Under the pieces are notes generated by a model that was given only the letters and a program-made list of their open reading frames with translations, was not told where the DNA came from and did no database searches. A program made the position numbers and the translations under genes. From Spirodela intermedia (taxonomy: Eukaryota > Streptophyta > Magnoliopsida > Alismatales > Araceae): a DNA stretch of 64,000 nucleotides. Location: contig LR746277.1 in NCBI GenBank assembly GCA_902729315.2, forward strand, positions 2,919,001 to 2,983,000, given 5' to 3'. Below, piece by piece: positions 51,839-63,515 of this stretch (positions are counted from its first letter, which is position 1; every line of letters begins with the position of its first letter).

Positions 51839-53796
51839 ATGGCCGGAGGGTCATCGAGACTGCAAAGGGCCGCGAAGAAGATCTGGCTTCCCTGCGCCTC
51901 CTTCTCCGCCGCTGTCGCCCCCAACCGCAACCCTCGCCCCCGCCCTGCAAGTGTATGTTTCTCTCTCTCTCTCTCTCTCTCCATCAACCCTCCTCTTTTC
52001 TCCCCTCTCTGTTGTCTCATTCTCTCTCTAGCTTTCTCTGCGATTGCATTCTGGAGATCTCTTCTCCCTCGCTGGGTTGACCTAGCTCCCGCAGAGATCC
52101 GTCATCTCACGTCTCTCCATTAATCTTGGAGAACCCCGGCTTCTGGGTCCTCGTCTGGAATTCCTCCACCCACCCTCTCTCAGTTCTTCTCCATGGCCGC
52201 CGACCCAATTCTCCCCGAATTTGGAACCTCGCCGCTGCATCATGCTCATTGTTGTACCCTCCTTGACCGGTGTTTTCTGAAGGCAGATCTCCGGCTCCGG
52301 CGACGCCATCGGAAAACCAACAGCCATGGAAGGAGCTGGGAGAATCACAGAGGACCCAGAAACCCTTCCAAAGGTACCCAAGAAGCCCTCTTATATATCA
52401 AATTTCTGTCCATCTCTCTCTCTCTTCTGGGACGCTAGACCGAGATGGAGCTGCGGTGGGTCCTTCAGGTTGTGATTGTTCTGACGCCCGTCCGTTTCTG
52501 CGGTACCTCCAGGCCCCTTGTGCGATCTGCTTGGAACCGCTGGCGGGTGGGGAGGAGGACGAACAAGGAGGGCAGGCCGTGTTCACAGCGCAGTGCATGC
52601 ACTCCTTCCACTTCGTCTGCATCTCCTCCAACGTCCGCCACGGCAGCGTCACCTGCCCCATCTGCCGCGCGCAGTGGACCCAACTCCCCCGCGACCTCGC
52701 CCCGCCCCTCCCCTGCCACCAGCATGCAGCGGCCGACCCCATCCTCCGCATCCTCGACGACTCCATCGCCACGTTCCGCGTCAACCGCCGCATCTCCCTG
52801 CGTGCCGCCCGCTACGACGACGACGACCCCGTCGAGGCCCCGCGCGGCGCCGCCGCCCTGCCCCGCCTGCGTCTGGATCTCATCCCTGCCGGGCTCCCCC
52901 CCCCGCTGCCGCACCGCCGTCCGCCGTTCGCTCGGCACAGCGCGGTGGGTTACGGCGCGTGCCTCTCGGCGCGGCTGCTGCACCAGCAGGCCACGGACAT
53001 CGTCCTCGTGGCCAGCCCCAACGGTCCCCACCTGAGGCTCCTCAAGCAGGCCATGGCGCTGGTGGTCTTCTCCCTGCGCGCCGTGGACCGCCTGGCCATC
53101 GTCACCTACTCCTCCGTCGCCACCCGCGCGCTCCCCCTGCGGCGGATGACCTCCCACGGCAAGCGGACGGCCCTGCAAGTCATCGACAGGGTCTTCTTCC
53201 TCGGGGAGGCGGATCCCATCGAAGGGCTTAAGAAGGGGGCCAAGATTCTCGAGGACAGAACTCACCGGAACCCTCTGTCCTGCATCCTCCACCTCTCCGA
53301 CAGCCCCACCAGGGCCTACCTCGGCAGGGAGCTGCAGGTGCCCTTCCCCATCCACCGGTTCCACATCGGCTTCGGCTTCGGGGCATCCAATGGCTTCGTG
53401 ATGCATGAGTTCGAGGAGTTCCTCTCCAGGCTTCTGGGAGGGGTGATCAGGGAGACCCAGCTGAGGATCGGGGAGGAAGGGAGCCTGGTCCGGCTGGGGG
53501 AGATGAGGGGCGGGGAGGAGAGGATAATCCCCCTGAACTTAGCCGGAGATTGTGGGTTGATCTGTGTTGGGTACAGCTACATAGAGGGAGGGGTGGAGGA
53601 GAGCCTGAGGACAGGTCAGGCGGTCGTCGGAGTTTGCGACAAGGGTCAGTGGAATGAAGGCGGCGGCGGCGGGATCGAAGCTGCTGCAATGGACTTGGGC
53701 ATCGGAGGCAGGAACAGCAACGTCGAGAGGTGGGACTACCTCGACCCTTTCATGGCTAGAAGATGGGCTAAGCATCTACACGGCTATAGAGTGTGA
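51839..53796 (+). CDS. WAV3-like: RING-H2 / VWA E3 ubiquitin ligase, WAV3/WAVH family, 494 aa
   Basis: Members of this plant family are E3 ubiquitin ligases; Arabidopsis WAV3 and relatives act in root gravitropism and growth direction. Coding exons are 51839-51952, 52287-52373 and 52513-53796, all joined in phase 0. A basic N-terminus is followed by a RING-H2 finger at residues 70-118, with all eight ligands: C70, C73, C95, H97, H100, C103, C115 and C118. A VWA-like domain at about 227-370 starts ATDIVLVASPNG and includes DRLAIVTYSS and ILHLSD. A C-terminal region ends in a YLDPFMARRWAKHL segment. The MIDAS DxSxS motif is replaced by ASPNGPH, as I recall for the divergent WAVH subgroup. Exon 3 is very GC-rich. 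The ATG was chosen as the first Met near the basic start; the frame is open further upstream to 51728. A CT tract lies just inside intron 1. Confidence 0.9.
51961..51981. repeat. (CT)n microsatellite in intron 1 of the RING/VWA gene
   Basis: About ten CT units begin eight bases after the splice donor of exon 1. Confidence 0.95.
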
Positions 53797-55817
53797 GGGG
53801 AAAGAGAGAGAGAGTGTTGGATGATTTCCAGGGTTCCACTGTGTTCTGTTCAGCTGATGTCTCCTCCACGGCCACTGTTACAACTCGAACGTGTTCTCTC
53901 TCTGCATCTGTAGTTGCAAGGCGTTAGTGGCCATGAATAGAGTTTCAAGAAAGAAGAAGGTAAGATATCATGCTGTCCTCATCATGCCTCTGATGAAACA
54001 GTATGCAGCACACTGTTGAACTGGGAAAATGGAGTATACCTGTGAGGGAGAAAATCCTTTTAACTGTTCTACTGCAGCAGATTAATGGATCCCTTGGCGC
54101 CGAGCTCAGGCGTTCTTGTTTCTACGGCTTTGCATCTGTAAGGTAGTCTTCTTCTTTCCTGTCATCCGGGATCTGCAACTCTGGTCGATTGCCTTGTCAG
54201 GACGTCTGTAGCATCGGCAATAGTTCCTGAATAGTTCGATCATTCCGTTAGCGGTCCGCCTACAAAGAAAATCCCTAGGGAGCAGATTATAATTCGGAAT
54301 AAATCCGATTCAATAATTTCCAAGCAGGACGGGGCGGATATTTACTCAAGATCAGTATATACGAAGATATCGCCTCCGGAATCTGCTTCGTAGATAATCA
54401 TGGCGAAGAACCACCAGATCTCGCTCTCAGTTATCCAATATCGCCGTTCCAAAGCCGTCTTCCATCCCACTGTTCTTCCGATCGATCGCTGCCACCCGTC
54501 GCCATCTCAAAGAGACGTCTCGATGACAGAAGAAAAACAGTAGGTGCGAGGTCCCCACGCGAAGCGGAAGAACGGATGCGGCGATTGCCCCAGATAAAAA
54601 GCGAAAACGCCAGAGATCCCTGCGCTCCTTCCGAAATGCGAACCATAAGAGAGAGCAACTCAAAGAGACGTCTCCATGACCAAGCTTACCGTCTCCTTGA
54701 ACTTTTGTACTGCCGCCGCGGCCTGATTCCAGACGCCGGTCGCCGCCGCCGCCACCTCCCATCGTCTTCCTTCTTCTCCCTCCCCTTCCCCACCATTCAA
54801 ACCAGAGCTGGGGAACGACTCTGTGCCAAGCATCTCGAGCGGGAAAGAATCCCCGGCGGGTGCTTCTCTGATTGGGAATTATCAACCGTCCGATCAATGG
54901 GCCCACCAAGTGGTCCCACGCTGCTCCATTGACGTAAGCTATCCCATCTTGTCATTATACTTTGCTGAGCGTCACGACAAATCGCCAAAGTCGGAATCTG
55001 GTACAAATCACTACGCACGAGACGAGTACGTGCAACTGAATACAGAGGCGGGGGCCCAATTAGGCCCAGGCCTGGTATTTATAGGGGCCCAGCCCGGTAT
55101 AATTTTTCATATTTTAATTAATTTTAAACGTAAGAAACCAAAAGTGGAGTTATAAATTTTGGCAAGAATCGGATTCGGGACAGATCTGGGGAAGATCGCG
55201 AGTCAACGGTGTTTGATCCGGTGAGGAATCGTGTTCCGGCCGTGCGACTGGCACGTGCGTTTCCCATCGCCGTGCCCTCGTGGCCGTCGGATTTATCTTT
55301 CCTTCTTATTCCAGAAGGTCTGGATCGAGGAACTACTAAGAGCTCCGTCGTCTTCTACCTCCGACCCCACAACCACCAGCATCTCTCTCTCCTCTCTCTT
55401 TCTCTCTCTCTCTCTTTAACTCGCGCGCTGTCTCTCGCCATCACTCTCTAACTCTAGCTCGCTGGTTCTGGTTTTATCTCTGTATTTGTCTCCATTGGTA
55501 AACTTTTGTGAGCTCGTGCGTCCTGTGTCGATGCAGCTGGCGGTGAAGCGAAATGGTAAAGAAACAGCAGTACTCCTCTCCTCCTCTCTCCGCTTGTCTG
55601 GCTGTCTCTCTCTATATATCTGTGTTTTTGGCATAATCTTCACTATAAATGTCCGGTTGTTTCGCTGCTTCGTCTGCTGGAGCCAGCCCTTCATTGGAGT
55701 GTTGGGGACGGGAGAGGGACCGGAAGAGGTTGGGGAGAGGAGTGGTGGGGGAGGAGACGGGACCTGGCCGGAATCTAAGGGCAGCCGGAAGTGTGTGGGC
55801 TCTCGGCCGACGACGGG
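53797..55817. other. Spacer between the RING/VWA gene and the KH gene
   Basis: The left part is the RING/VWA 3' UTR. A GC-rich block at 54420-54940 has overlapping open frames on both strands, the longest 160 codons on the minus strand from a non-ATG codon. No domain is recognised. The phrase ctcaaagagacgtct occurs twice, near 54506 and 54659. The right part carries the likely promoter and CT-rich leader of the KH gene. Confidence 0.4.
55053..55091 (+). promoter_or_regulatory. GGCCCA site II cluster with a TATA-like box, KH gene promoter
   Basis: Three GGCCCA words at 55053-55058, 55063-55068 and 55086-55091 flank a TATA-like tatttata at 55076-55083. In plants such site II words are bound by TCP factors in promoters of growth-related genes. 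The KH start codon is 735 bp downstream, across a CT-rich leader (about 55380-55450). The assignment to the KH gene is by position only. Confidence 0.4.
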
Positions 55818-58800
55818 ATGACGTCAGAGAACATGTCTCCCGGCAGTTACATGGCTTACTCCCCGTCGCCCTCCGCCCCCCACTCTCCTCACATCTCCAG
55901 CATCCGGTCCGTTGTCAGCGCCTTGGTTGAGCAGGAGAAGTACGATCCGCCATCCGCTTGTCGAATCCCGGGGACTCGAGTTCGTTTCTTCACGAAAAGT
56001 TTAGTCTGTCGTAATGAAAAATGGCGTAGTTTTCTCTTCTTAGATTGGTCCATACAATCCGATCCCCCTGAAAGCATCATGGCAATGCTCTGTCGCGCGT
56101 TTCGTTTATGGATTCCGATTTTTCTTCCCCTTTCCGCATCGGGGCCAGGATCTTGACATGATCGCTGAGATATTTTCTGGTTTCTGGTCTTTGGTGTTTC
56201 TTCAATAGTAATCTCTCCGTCTGAGAGTGCGTGGTCCCCAGTGTTGGCATTCCAGGGTGTCTGAATTGATTCACGGCTGCTTGTAGTATATGATATCGAT
56301 GTGGCAGTATCCACATTTTCACCATAGCTTCCTAGATTCTGAACATGCTTTTTCCGTTTCTTGCGCATTCTTCTTTGGTGCTTTCTTGTTTCAGTTAAGT
56401 AGGATTCAAAAAAAATTCTTTTGGGGTCTTAGTTTCTACCTTCTTCGATCGGAGGCTTCTCTTGAGTGTCGCAAAATTAGGATAATATATCGGTAACCAA
56501 GGTTGAATCGTGCTTGAAGGTATTTGTCAACGCTGCTGGCAGAACGTCACAAGCTCGGCCCTTTTGTACCTGTGCTACCGAACTGCTATCAACTGCTGAA
56601 CCAAGGTGAGTCATCATCTTTCATCTCCCGAGATTGGAGATGCGTGGAAATGTTGTGAAGTCTGGTTTCGAAGAATTCTTTCTGTTTTTCATAGTATTCC
56701 GGTCTGTCTGTTGGATCGCAGATTATCTTCATTTAGCACTCTCTTTTCTAGCGATTTGTTACTGGAACAGTTTTTGTCAGGCTTAATGTTTTGGTCGTGA
56801 AGTATGTATGTGCCTGTGACTGTGCTGGTTTCATCGAATTTTATGAGATAAAATACCCTGGAAAACGATGAAAAAAATGAACTCAGGAGCTTGAAATGTA
56901 CTTAAACGGTGGTGCTAATAGAAGGGAAAGTGTTTATCTTTGGGCCTACATCCATTCTTAAATGACTAATTCGATAGTTTCTCTTGAACCACGTGGCTAC
57001 TCATGGTTTGGGGTGATGCAGGCTGAGTCTTTGAGTAGGTTACACAATTCTAGAAGAAAGTAATTCCCGGAGATAATTTAGAAATGATATTGTCGTACAT
57101 TCAGACATCAGTAAAGACTGTTGTAATTAAAGCGGCGGTCTTTAATGATGCATGAAAGTATGACAATGCCTTTACTAAACGGATTGTTCTCCTCTGTCCT
57201 CCCCCCCCCCCCCTCTCTCTCTCTCTCTCGCTTGTTCGCTTGCTCTGTCTATCTCTATGCGTATGTAGTCTGCTTATACATTGTGCGTTTGCTGCAGCTA
57301 GTTAGATCCAAAAGATGAACATTATTTTGCTATGCTGGCGTTTTTTCTATCACACACGATTCCTTGTTCAATACGTGCAAGCCACCATCATGAATCGAAC
57401 ATCGTTTCGTTGATATTGCCAGATATTATACATTAATCAATGGATAGCCGTTCCTTTGGTAAAAAATGGCGGCAATTATCAAATTATTCTTCTTCTATAA
57501 CTCGTCCCACAGTCCAGGTGAGAAGATTTGGCATGCAAATCTGAGGTACAGAAAACATGCCGAAATTCATAAGGCAGCAGTTAAAATGTATCCATCCTTA
57601 TCTCAAGTGATCATTTATCAGTACTAAAATAAAACAATAATGCAACTGCCCTGTTACTCTATTTCCGGTTTTCATCAGCTTTTACCACAACTGATCATGC
57701 TTCTGTCAAATTGTAAAATCTTGGGAGGAAAAGCAACTCCCTTAACCGGTGTAAGAATGTTGCAGCTTGAATGTAGCAGTCTTAATCAGAAATTTACAGT
57801 TATTCACAGTTAGGTGAAGGTAGGTGACCGGCCCCAGAGATCTCTGTGTTCTTTGGAACACGGGTGGAAATTGGTGGGTCCGATGGTCTCTGATTCACCA
57901 AAGAGAGTTTGAGAAAAGGGTTCGATTCCAAATTGACAGGGATGAGAACAAGTTTTGGTCGGTTCTGTTACAGTTCTGTCCAACAGCCTATAACATAGTC
58001 AAGGGTGAAATTATTGATAGGATTTGTAACTTGTGGGAAACTCGTCACTTTCCGTTCTTAAGTGGTCCCACATTAGAGGTTCACATAACAAAGCATTGGA
58101 CTTTGATCGAGAGGCTAGTGATTGACCAAGCTGTTTCTAATGATGCAAAGAATTAACTGAGGTTGGCTGACTTTGATTGAAGTGTAACGACTGTTTATAG
58201 CTGTCTAGTTGTGATGATAATACGAGTCTGCTTATCTTTAAATAGATTATTCCTAATGCATGAATTTGTTTTTTGGAACTGAGCAAGAATACATTTAGGA
58301 CGCTGAATACAATGATGACATTTGCCCGTCCTTCTGATCGCCTAGGTTTCCTAGTCCATTCCAGAGAAACTATGTCATGTAATTCTTAGATTTCTGCAAG
58401 AACGAATTTAATAATCAGGTAATACGAGTAACAGAACCGAAATTTGAGTGGAAAGAACAAATTATACAAATAGATTTCCTTGTGCTTGCTCTATTAACTC
58501 AGTTTCTTAGCGTTTTCTATCCATCTTGTGCTTTATTTGTATAGCCTGTTGCATTTCATTGGCCCTAATCCTTCGCAATTCTGTAATATTAGACATTTAT
58601 ATTTTTGTACGCTGCATTTCTTTGCAAATGATGTTATTTTGACTTAGCTTACTGTTCAATTATTGAGAGTTCATCTCAGGGCGTTGCCCATATTTTACCG
58701 ACTAATTTATTAACTAATGCTAACTGGTGGATCTTATGCTTCTCACATGTAAATAACTGCTGACAGTTTCTCTTCTGCTTGAAATTGGCGTTTTGAACCA

Positions 58801-61051
58801 GAAATTTTGCGAGTAACTGCACTGTTGGGGAATGCCTCAATTTTAGATCAAAATGGACTTGAACATTGTAGTCCGATGACTACTGGAGGATTGTTTTCAA
58901 ATGGAGCAGCTGACATGAATGGGTGGGCATCAGGATTTCAACCAGAAGTATGGATACTGACCATCAATTAACATGACTCTCTTTCCTCTAATTACTGGCT
59001 TCAAGAGTATTAACAGTCTTTCTTACACCTTTATGCTAACGTTAAGTAACATCTAGCTGTTTGCTTCAAATAGTGACTTCTCCCCCTTTCATGCTAACTT
59101 GAATCAAACAAGCCTTTGTATGTTTACTTTTTAAACCACATTCTCAGCAGTGATTTGACGTGGTGTCCTTCTGGACGCGACATATCTGACGTAATTGCTT
59201 TTGTTTTCGGTTGCTCTGGTCATAGAGATACCATCTATTGTCTTATCCCAGGTCCTATCATCATTCTTTATTTTGTGTGCATCATCAATAATTTCATTTT
59301 TTGCATAGTGACAAGATGAAGCTTTTTCGATCACTTATTTTCACGTTAAGTTAATTAACTTATCATTTATCTGGGTTATTATTTCACTTTTCTGTGCCTT
59401 CATTATCAAGAAGTTAATCTCACCATGCTAACTTTACAACACTCGAGGCTGATAAACTTGTTCTAACTGAAATTGGGGGTTCATGATGTAGTACAGCGAC
59501 TCTATTTTGGCATGTCATTAAAATGTTCATGGCCCCACAATCGGCTCTCTTATAGTATTTGGATTTATACTATTCTCAAATGGCTTAGAAAACAATCATC
59601 TATGTTCCAGTCATGATTTTCTTATGTTCTATTTCCTTGGTACAAGTTTCCCAGGCATACACATACAGAAGTTCACATATTTTTCGTTTTTTTTATCGTC
59701 TCCATCTTTTAGCAACTTCCACTTTTAATACATTGACGGGAAAACACGCAGAGGTTGGGATTACTACACCCGCCCTCATCACCACATGGACGGCTCGGAT
59801 CGAAAGGTAGTTCTTCTGGTCTCATCGTCAAGAAGACCATCAGGGTGGACATCCCTGTGGAAAAGTACCCTACTGTAAGCTTGCCTCCTGCTTTATTCTG
59901 GTCTTCGTCCTTAGATTCAACCCTTGTGCTCCTTTCAGTAATCCTCTACAGCGTCTTCACGTTCAGTACAATTTCGTGGGGCGACTTCTTGGCCCGAGGG
60001 GGAACTCTCTGAAGAGATTAGAAGCGAACACTGAATGCCGTGTGTTGATCAGAGGAAGGGGAAGCATCAAGGACCAGGCCAGGGTAACGGTGCTTCTATT
60101 CTTTTCCTCCTTTTATACCTGTGTGCTATACTCATTCTGCAGTGTTGCTTCCGAGATCATGTTGTTTACATCCCTTTCCCTAATATTTTAATGAGACATT
60201 TGGACGTGAACCAGCCTGAACGCTCACTACTCACGAACCAGGAATGTGTCATTAAAATCAATATTAGTGAAAACTTCCATTATAGTCCCATTTGATGAAG
60301 CTTGGAGCTCCAAAGAGCGATTAAAACTCACTGCTCTGGCAAGGGGCTGCTGCCATCAATGGGAGATAGAACCAGATATTTTCTAATGGGAGAGCAACTC
60401 CCCCCCACTCCCCCAAAGCACACACGCTCGCACTCAGAGGATTCCATTACATGTCTAATCTGAGGCTTGCAACTTTTCCAATCTTAGTATTTCAATGAAG
60501 GTGGAGCACCTGGACACTGGAGGTGCTCGTCAATCCTGCAGGAATTGTGTACCGAGGTGGGTCAACCTTCTTAGGGAGGTGAAAACTTTTCTATATCACG
60601 CGTTCGTTGATTCTTGATGGACGTGCCCAGTGGGTCATCATCCCTCGCTCGCCCTCTGAATTCAGCTTCTGCGCAGTCAGTGGAAGCTCCATGCTTCTCT
60701 AGATGAATATTTTTCTAATATCCAAGTCAGAGAAACTTTTAATTGCTCATAAATACCTCTGTGTCGAAGCATCATCATATGTGATCCTGAGCATGCGAAT
60801 CTGACGCGTTTGCTTTTCTGTAATTTCCCATTCATTAAATATAATTCGATGATTTGTTCTTATGTTTTGATGTAATTTCTCTGGCAGGAGGAAATGATGA
60901 GAGGAAAACCAGGCTACGAGCACCTGAACGAGCCTCTTCACATTCTCGTGGAGGCGGAGCTTCCGGTCGAGATCATTGACGCCCGCCTGATGCAGGCCCG
61001 CGAAATCCTCGAAGGCCTACTGAAGCCAATGGTATTGTTCTCCATAACCTG

Positions 61052-61099
<48 letters not shown>

Positions 61100-61283
61100 T
61101 GCACATAACCCAGCATTATCTTTGAAACTACAGGAGGAATCTCATGATTTCTTTAAGAAGCAGCAACTCCGGGAGCTGGCCATTCTGAATGGCACTCTCA
61201 GGGACGAGGGGTCCAACGTGTCCGGCTCCCTCTCGCCCTTCAACAACAGCCTCGGCATGAAGAGGGCAAAGACAAGGGGGTAG
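55818..61283 (+). CDS. STAR-type KH-domain RNA-binding protein (quaking-like; At4g26480/At5g56140 type), 295 aa
   Basis: This family binds RNA through a single extended KH domain with flanking QUA-like regions; close relatives affect splicing and flowering. Coding exons are 55818-55939, 56520-56605, 58802-58947, 59752-59874, 59967-60083, 60888-61031 and 61134-61283, joined in phase to 888 bp. The N-terminus is Ser/Pro-rich ([16 protein letters not shown]). A QUA1-like helix follows at residues 42-69 ([15 protein letters not shown]). The linker includes [11 protein letters not shown]. The KH core at about 141-245 contains [30 protein letters not shown] (GPRG loop at 168-171) and [12 protein letters not shown]. 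It continues as [18 protein letters not shown]. The tail is [13 protein letters not shown]...SPFNN...KRAKTRG. The frame is intact. The ATG at 55818 was preferred over the GTG-initiated extension. Confidence 0.95.
57200..57229. repeat. C run followed by (CT)n in KH intron 2
   Basis: A run of about 14 C is followed by about eight CT units. Confidence 0.9.
57824..58156 (+). other. Unexplained 110-codon open frame inside KH intron 2
   Basis: A frame starting with GTG runs for 110 codons to TAA within the 2.2-kb intron 56606-58801. Its translation is of mixed composition, not low-complexity, with phrases such as [17 protein letters not shown] and [17 protein letters not shown]. No family is recognised. 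It cannot be an extra exon at its full length without its own splice sites. A sequence at about 57921-57931 (ggttcgattcc) matches the pol III B-box and a loose A-box-like tgggtccgatgg lies about 40 bp upstream, so a tRNA-derived SINE is another possibility. Confidence 0.3.
61054..61096. repeat. (CT)n microsatellite in KH intron 6
   Basis: About 21 CT units end 37 bp before the acceptor of the last exon. They lie where the polypyrimidine tract and branch region are expected. Confidence 0.95.
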
Positions 61284-61537
61284 TCTGGGAACTTTCAAGT
61301 GCTGAGTTCTTCTGAATTCTCCCCCCTTCATGTGCTGGCCTGGCCTTGACGATGGCAACAGTGGGGTTGTGGGGTTGGGAAGCTCTGCCCATGCCCCGCC
61401 GCTCCGCTTGTTCTAATTAAGCTGTGGAGGGAAGGTGCCTAGCGGGATCCCTGTAAGTTGTATGTGCCTGGGTGAGTCGTTAAACAGATTTGTGTTTTCT
61501 GTATTATCTTAATCTGATGATCTTGATTGTGATTACG

Positions 61538-61540
<3 letters not shown>

Positions 61541-61571
<31 letters not shown>
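61541..61571. repeat. (CT)n microsatellite in the KH 3' region
   Basis: About 15 CT units lie just upstream of a candidate AATAAA. Confidence 0.95.
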
Positions 61572-61572
<1 letters not shown>

Positions 61573-61586
61573 GCTAAAGACTGGCA

Positions 61587-61592
61587 AATAAA
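61587..61592 (+). terminator. Candidate poly(A) signal of the KH gene
   Basis: AATAAA lies 304 bp after the stop codon, giving a plausible 3' UTR length. Confidence 0.45.
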
Positions 61593-63515
61593 CCCAATTC
61601 GTTGCTTGATGCGGGATAAGTCAACTAATATTTGGACACCGGATGACGGCTCTGGTCAAACTTGGAAAATTCTTGGAATTTATCTCAAATAATGTGGCCT
61701 GTCTAAAACTATTAAAGTATTGGGAAAGAAAACGGAAGTGTATAGCAACCATCGATTTTAACAAACCGACTTTATAGCTTGGATTTAACTATTTTTTATA
61801 AACAAAAATCAAAATTACAGTGATTCGCTTATGCTTAATCAATATTTTGAAACGTTTTTGCTAATAAAAGGCACCGATTTCTCAATAATATTAATATACA
61901 ATAAAATAATATCCTTACCTATGAAGAAAAAACTTGCTAGTAATGATACTGGATGCCCAACTGAAGGGGCTTCAAACGAAGCCAAGAAGGGTTTTTGGAG
62001 AGCCTCAACGGGTTTAGTGATAATTGACCTAGTTTAGCGATGAACCCATAACCAAAAACTGACAAAAATAAAGATATCAAGGCGATACATCAGCTGCTAG
62101 TTATGAGAAAATGCTAATATGAAGCATTGCTTATAATCCACAGAACATCAAAACACCACTTAAGATGAGCATTAAAGAACTCAGTAACCCAGAATCTGGT
62201 CTGCGGCTGTATCCCTCATTCTTCATCTATCTTCCTCTACCTGGTGGTGGATGCATTCATAGGGACGAGCTGGGATGAGGCTATGCAATGGAGATCTGGC
62301 CCCATTGGGTCCCCTGGGCAAGAGAGAGAGAAGGTCGAATTCCAAAGAACTCGCAGCAGAATGAAAAACTGGATCAACATCTCTCAACTTAATCTTCTCC
62401 GAGAGATGATCCCTTTCATATTTCTTGTACTGGCCAAGAACTTGAAGGTCATGCCTGACATAAGGAAGCATGAAAATTCCTCTTTCGCCAGGGAATCTAC
62501 TCCAAGTCAAGAAAATGTTCCACGGCTCATAATGGCTCACATAAACATGCCCTTAATGAACACTCATGAAAGATAAAGTCAACCCCAAGTAAACCCACTT
62601 AAAGGGTAGGTGTGCAGAGATGGGACAAGGAGCATGGACTGGGTAAGAATGGGCCTCCCATTCTCGTTTTAACTTGCATCTGTAATAAACCTTGGCAGAT
62701 GATTCATTATTCTTCATCCGCCACATATGAAACAAATATTCATCCACATATCTCATGGGCAGCATCAGAGGATCACTGGGCACTCATCTACTCAGAATAT
62801 TCTGCTTGATTTTTTATCCGGCTTTTCCATTTTTTTAGACCTCTTTCAATCACAGTATAACATAGAGCATGCGTAGATCCAATAACATATATACATTCAA
62901 ATATTAGAGCACAACTTTGCAGAGTGGATTAGATGTCGAATGCTCAAGATCGTAACTGCAAGGTATCTCCAATGAAGGAACTACTCTCGTGCATCCCAAC
63001 AGGTGACGGAAAAAAGAAAGGGTACGCAGAAAGCTAGAGTCTTTGAGCACATTCAGTGTTCCAAACACACACCAATCGACCAATTCGGTAATGAATCTTG
63101 AAAATGGGAGCCAATTTCAAGGAACTCGGTTTTTATTGCCGGCAAGGAGGTTCCTATGGTGGAAAGATGTGAAGGGTATGCATCACACGCTATGGTTCAT
63201 GCCCTTTTGTTGTCGGCGAATTGAAGAAGCTGCCATTCTCCGCAGTTCATATCATTCAGACAAATGAAGAGTCATCAGAGAAGAAAAATAAGACCTCCAC
63301 ACAGATGCCCACAACCTTATATACCATAATTTGGAGCACAGCATCAGATACAGAGAAGGGAAACATCCAATACCAAGTTCATCATCATAACAACTGTAAT
63401 TTCCGCCTGCCTCCAAGCTAGGAAGAAAAGGGAAAAAAAGAAGAAAGTAGTGAAGACCAGATCGAGAGCCATACTCACCAGCTCGGATGGGCAGCGGAGT
63501 GCCGCGCATGGGCAG

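Larger units (their letters stand above)
61284..63515. other. Convergent 3' regions between the KH and NF-YC genes
   Basis: The left part is the KH 3' UTR. The right part is downstream of the minus-strand NF-YC stop and may contain its 3' UTR, with a consensus splice donor at 63478/63479 on the minus strand. No gene is recognised between them. An open frame at 62223-62540 and its neighbours show no domain. Confidence 0.4.

Noticed and set aside
52445-53231. Two other long plus-strand frames (196 and 237 codons) in the same exon
   Set aside because: They are shifted frames of the RING/VWA exon with Pro/Arg/Ser-rich translations; the zinc ligands are read only in the third frame.
52465-53406. 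313-codon open frame on the minus strand
   Set aside because: It lies entirely antisense to the GC-rich exon 3 of the RING/VWA gene. Long antisense frames are expected there and it shows no domain.
54427-54909. 160-codon minus-strand frame upstream of the KH gene
   Set aside because: It starts at a non-ATG codon in GC-rich DNA, has a Gly/Arg-rich composition and no recognisable domain.
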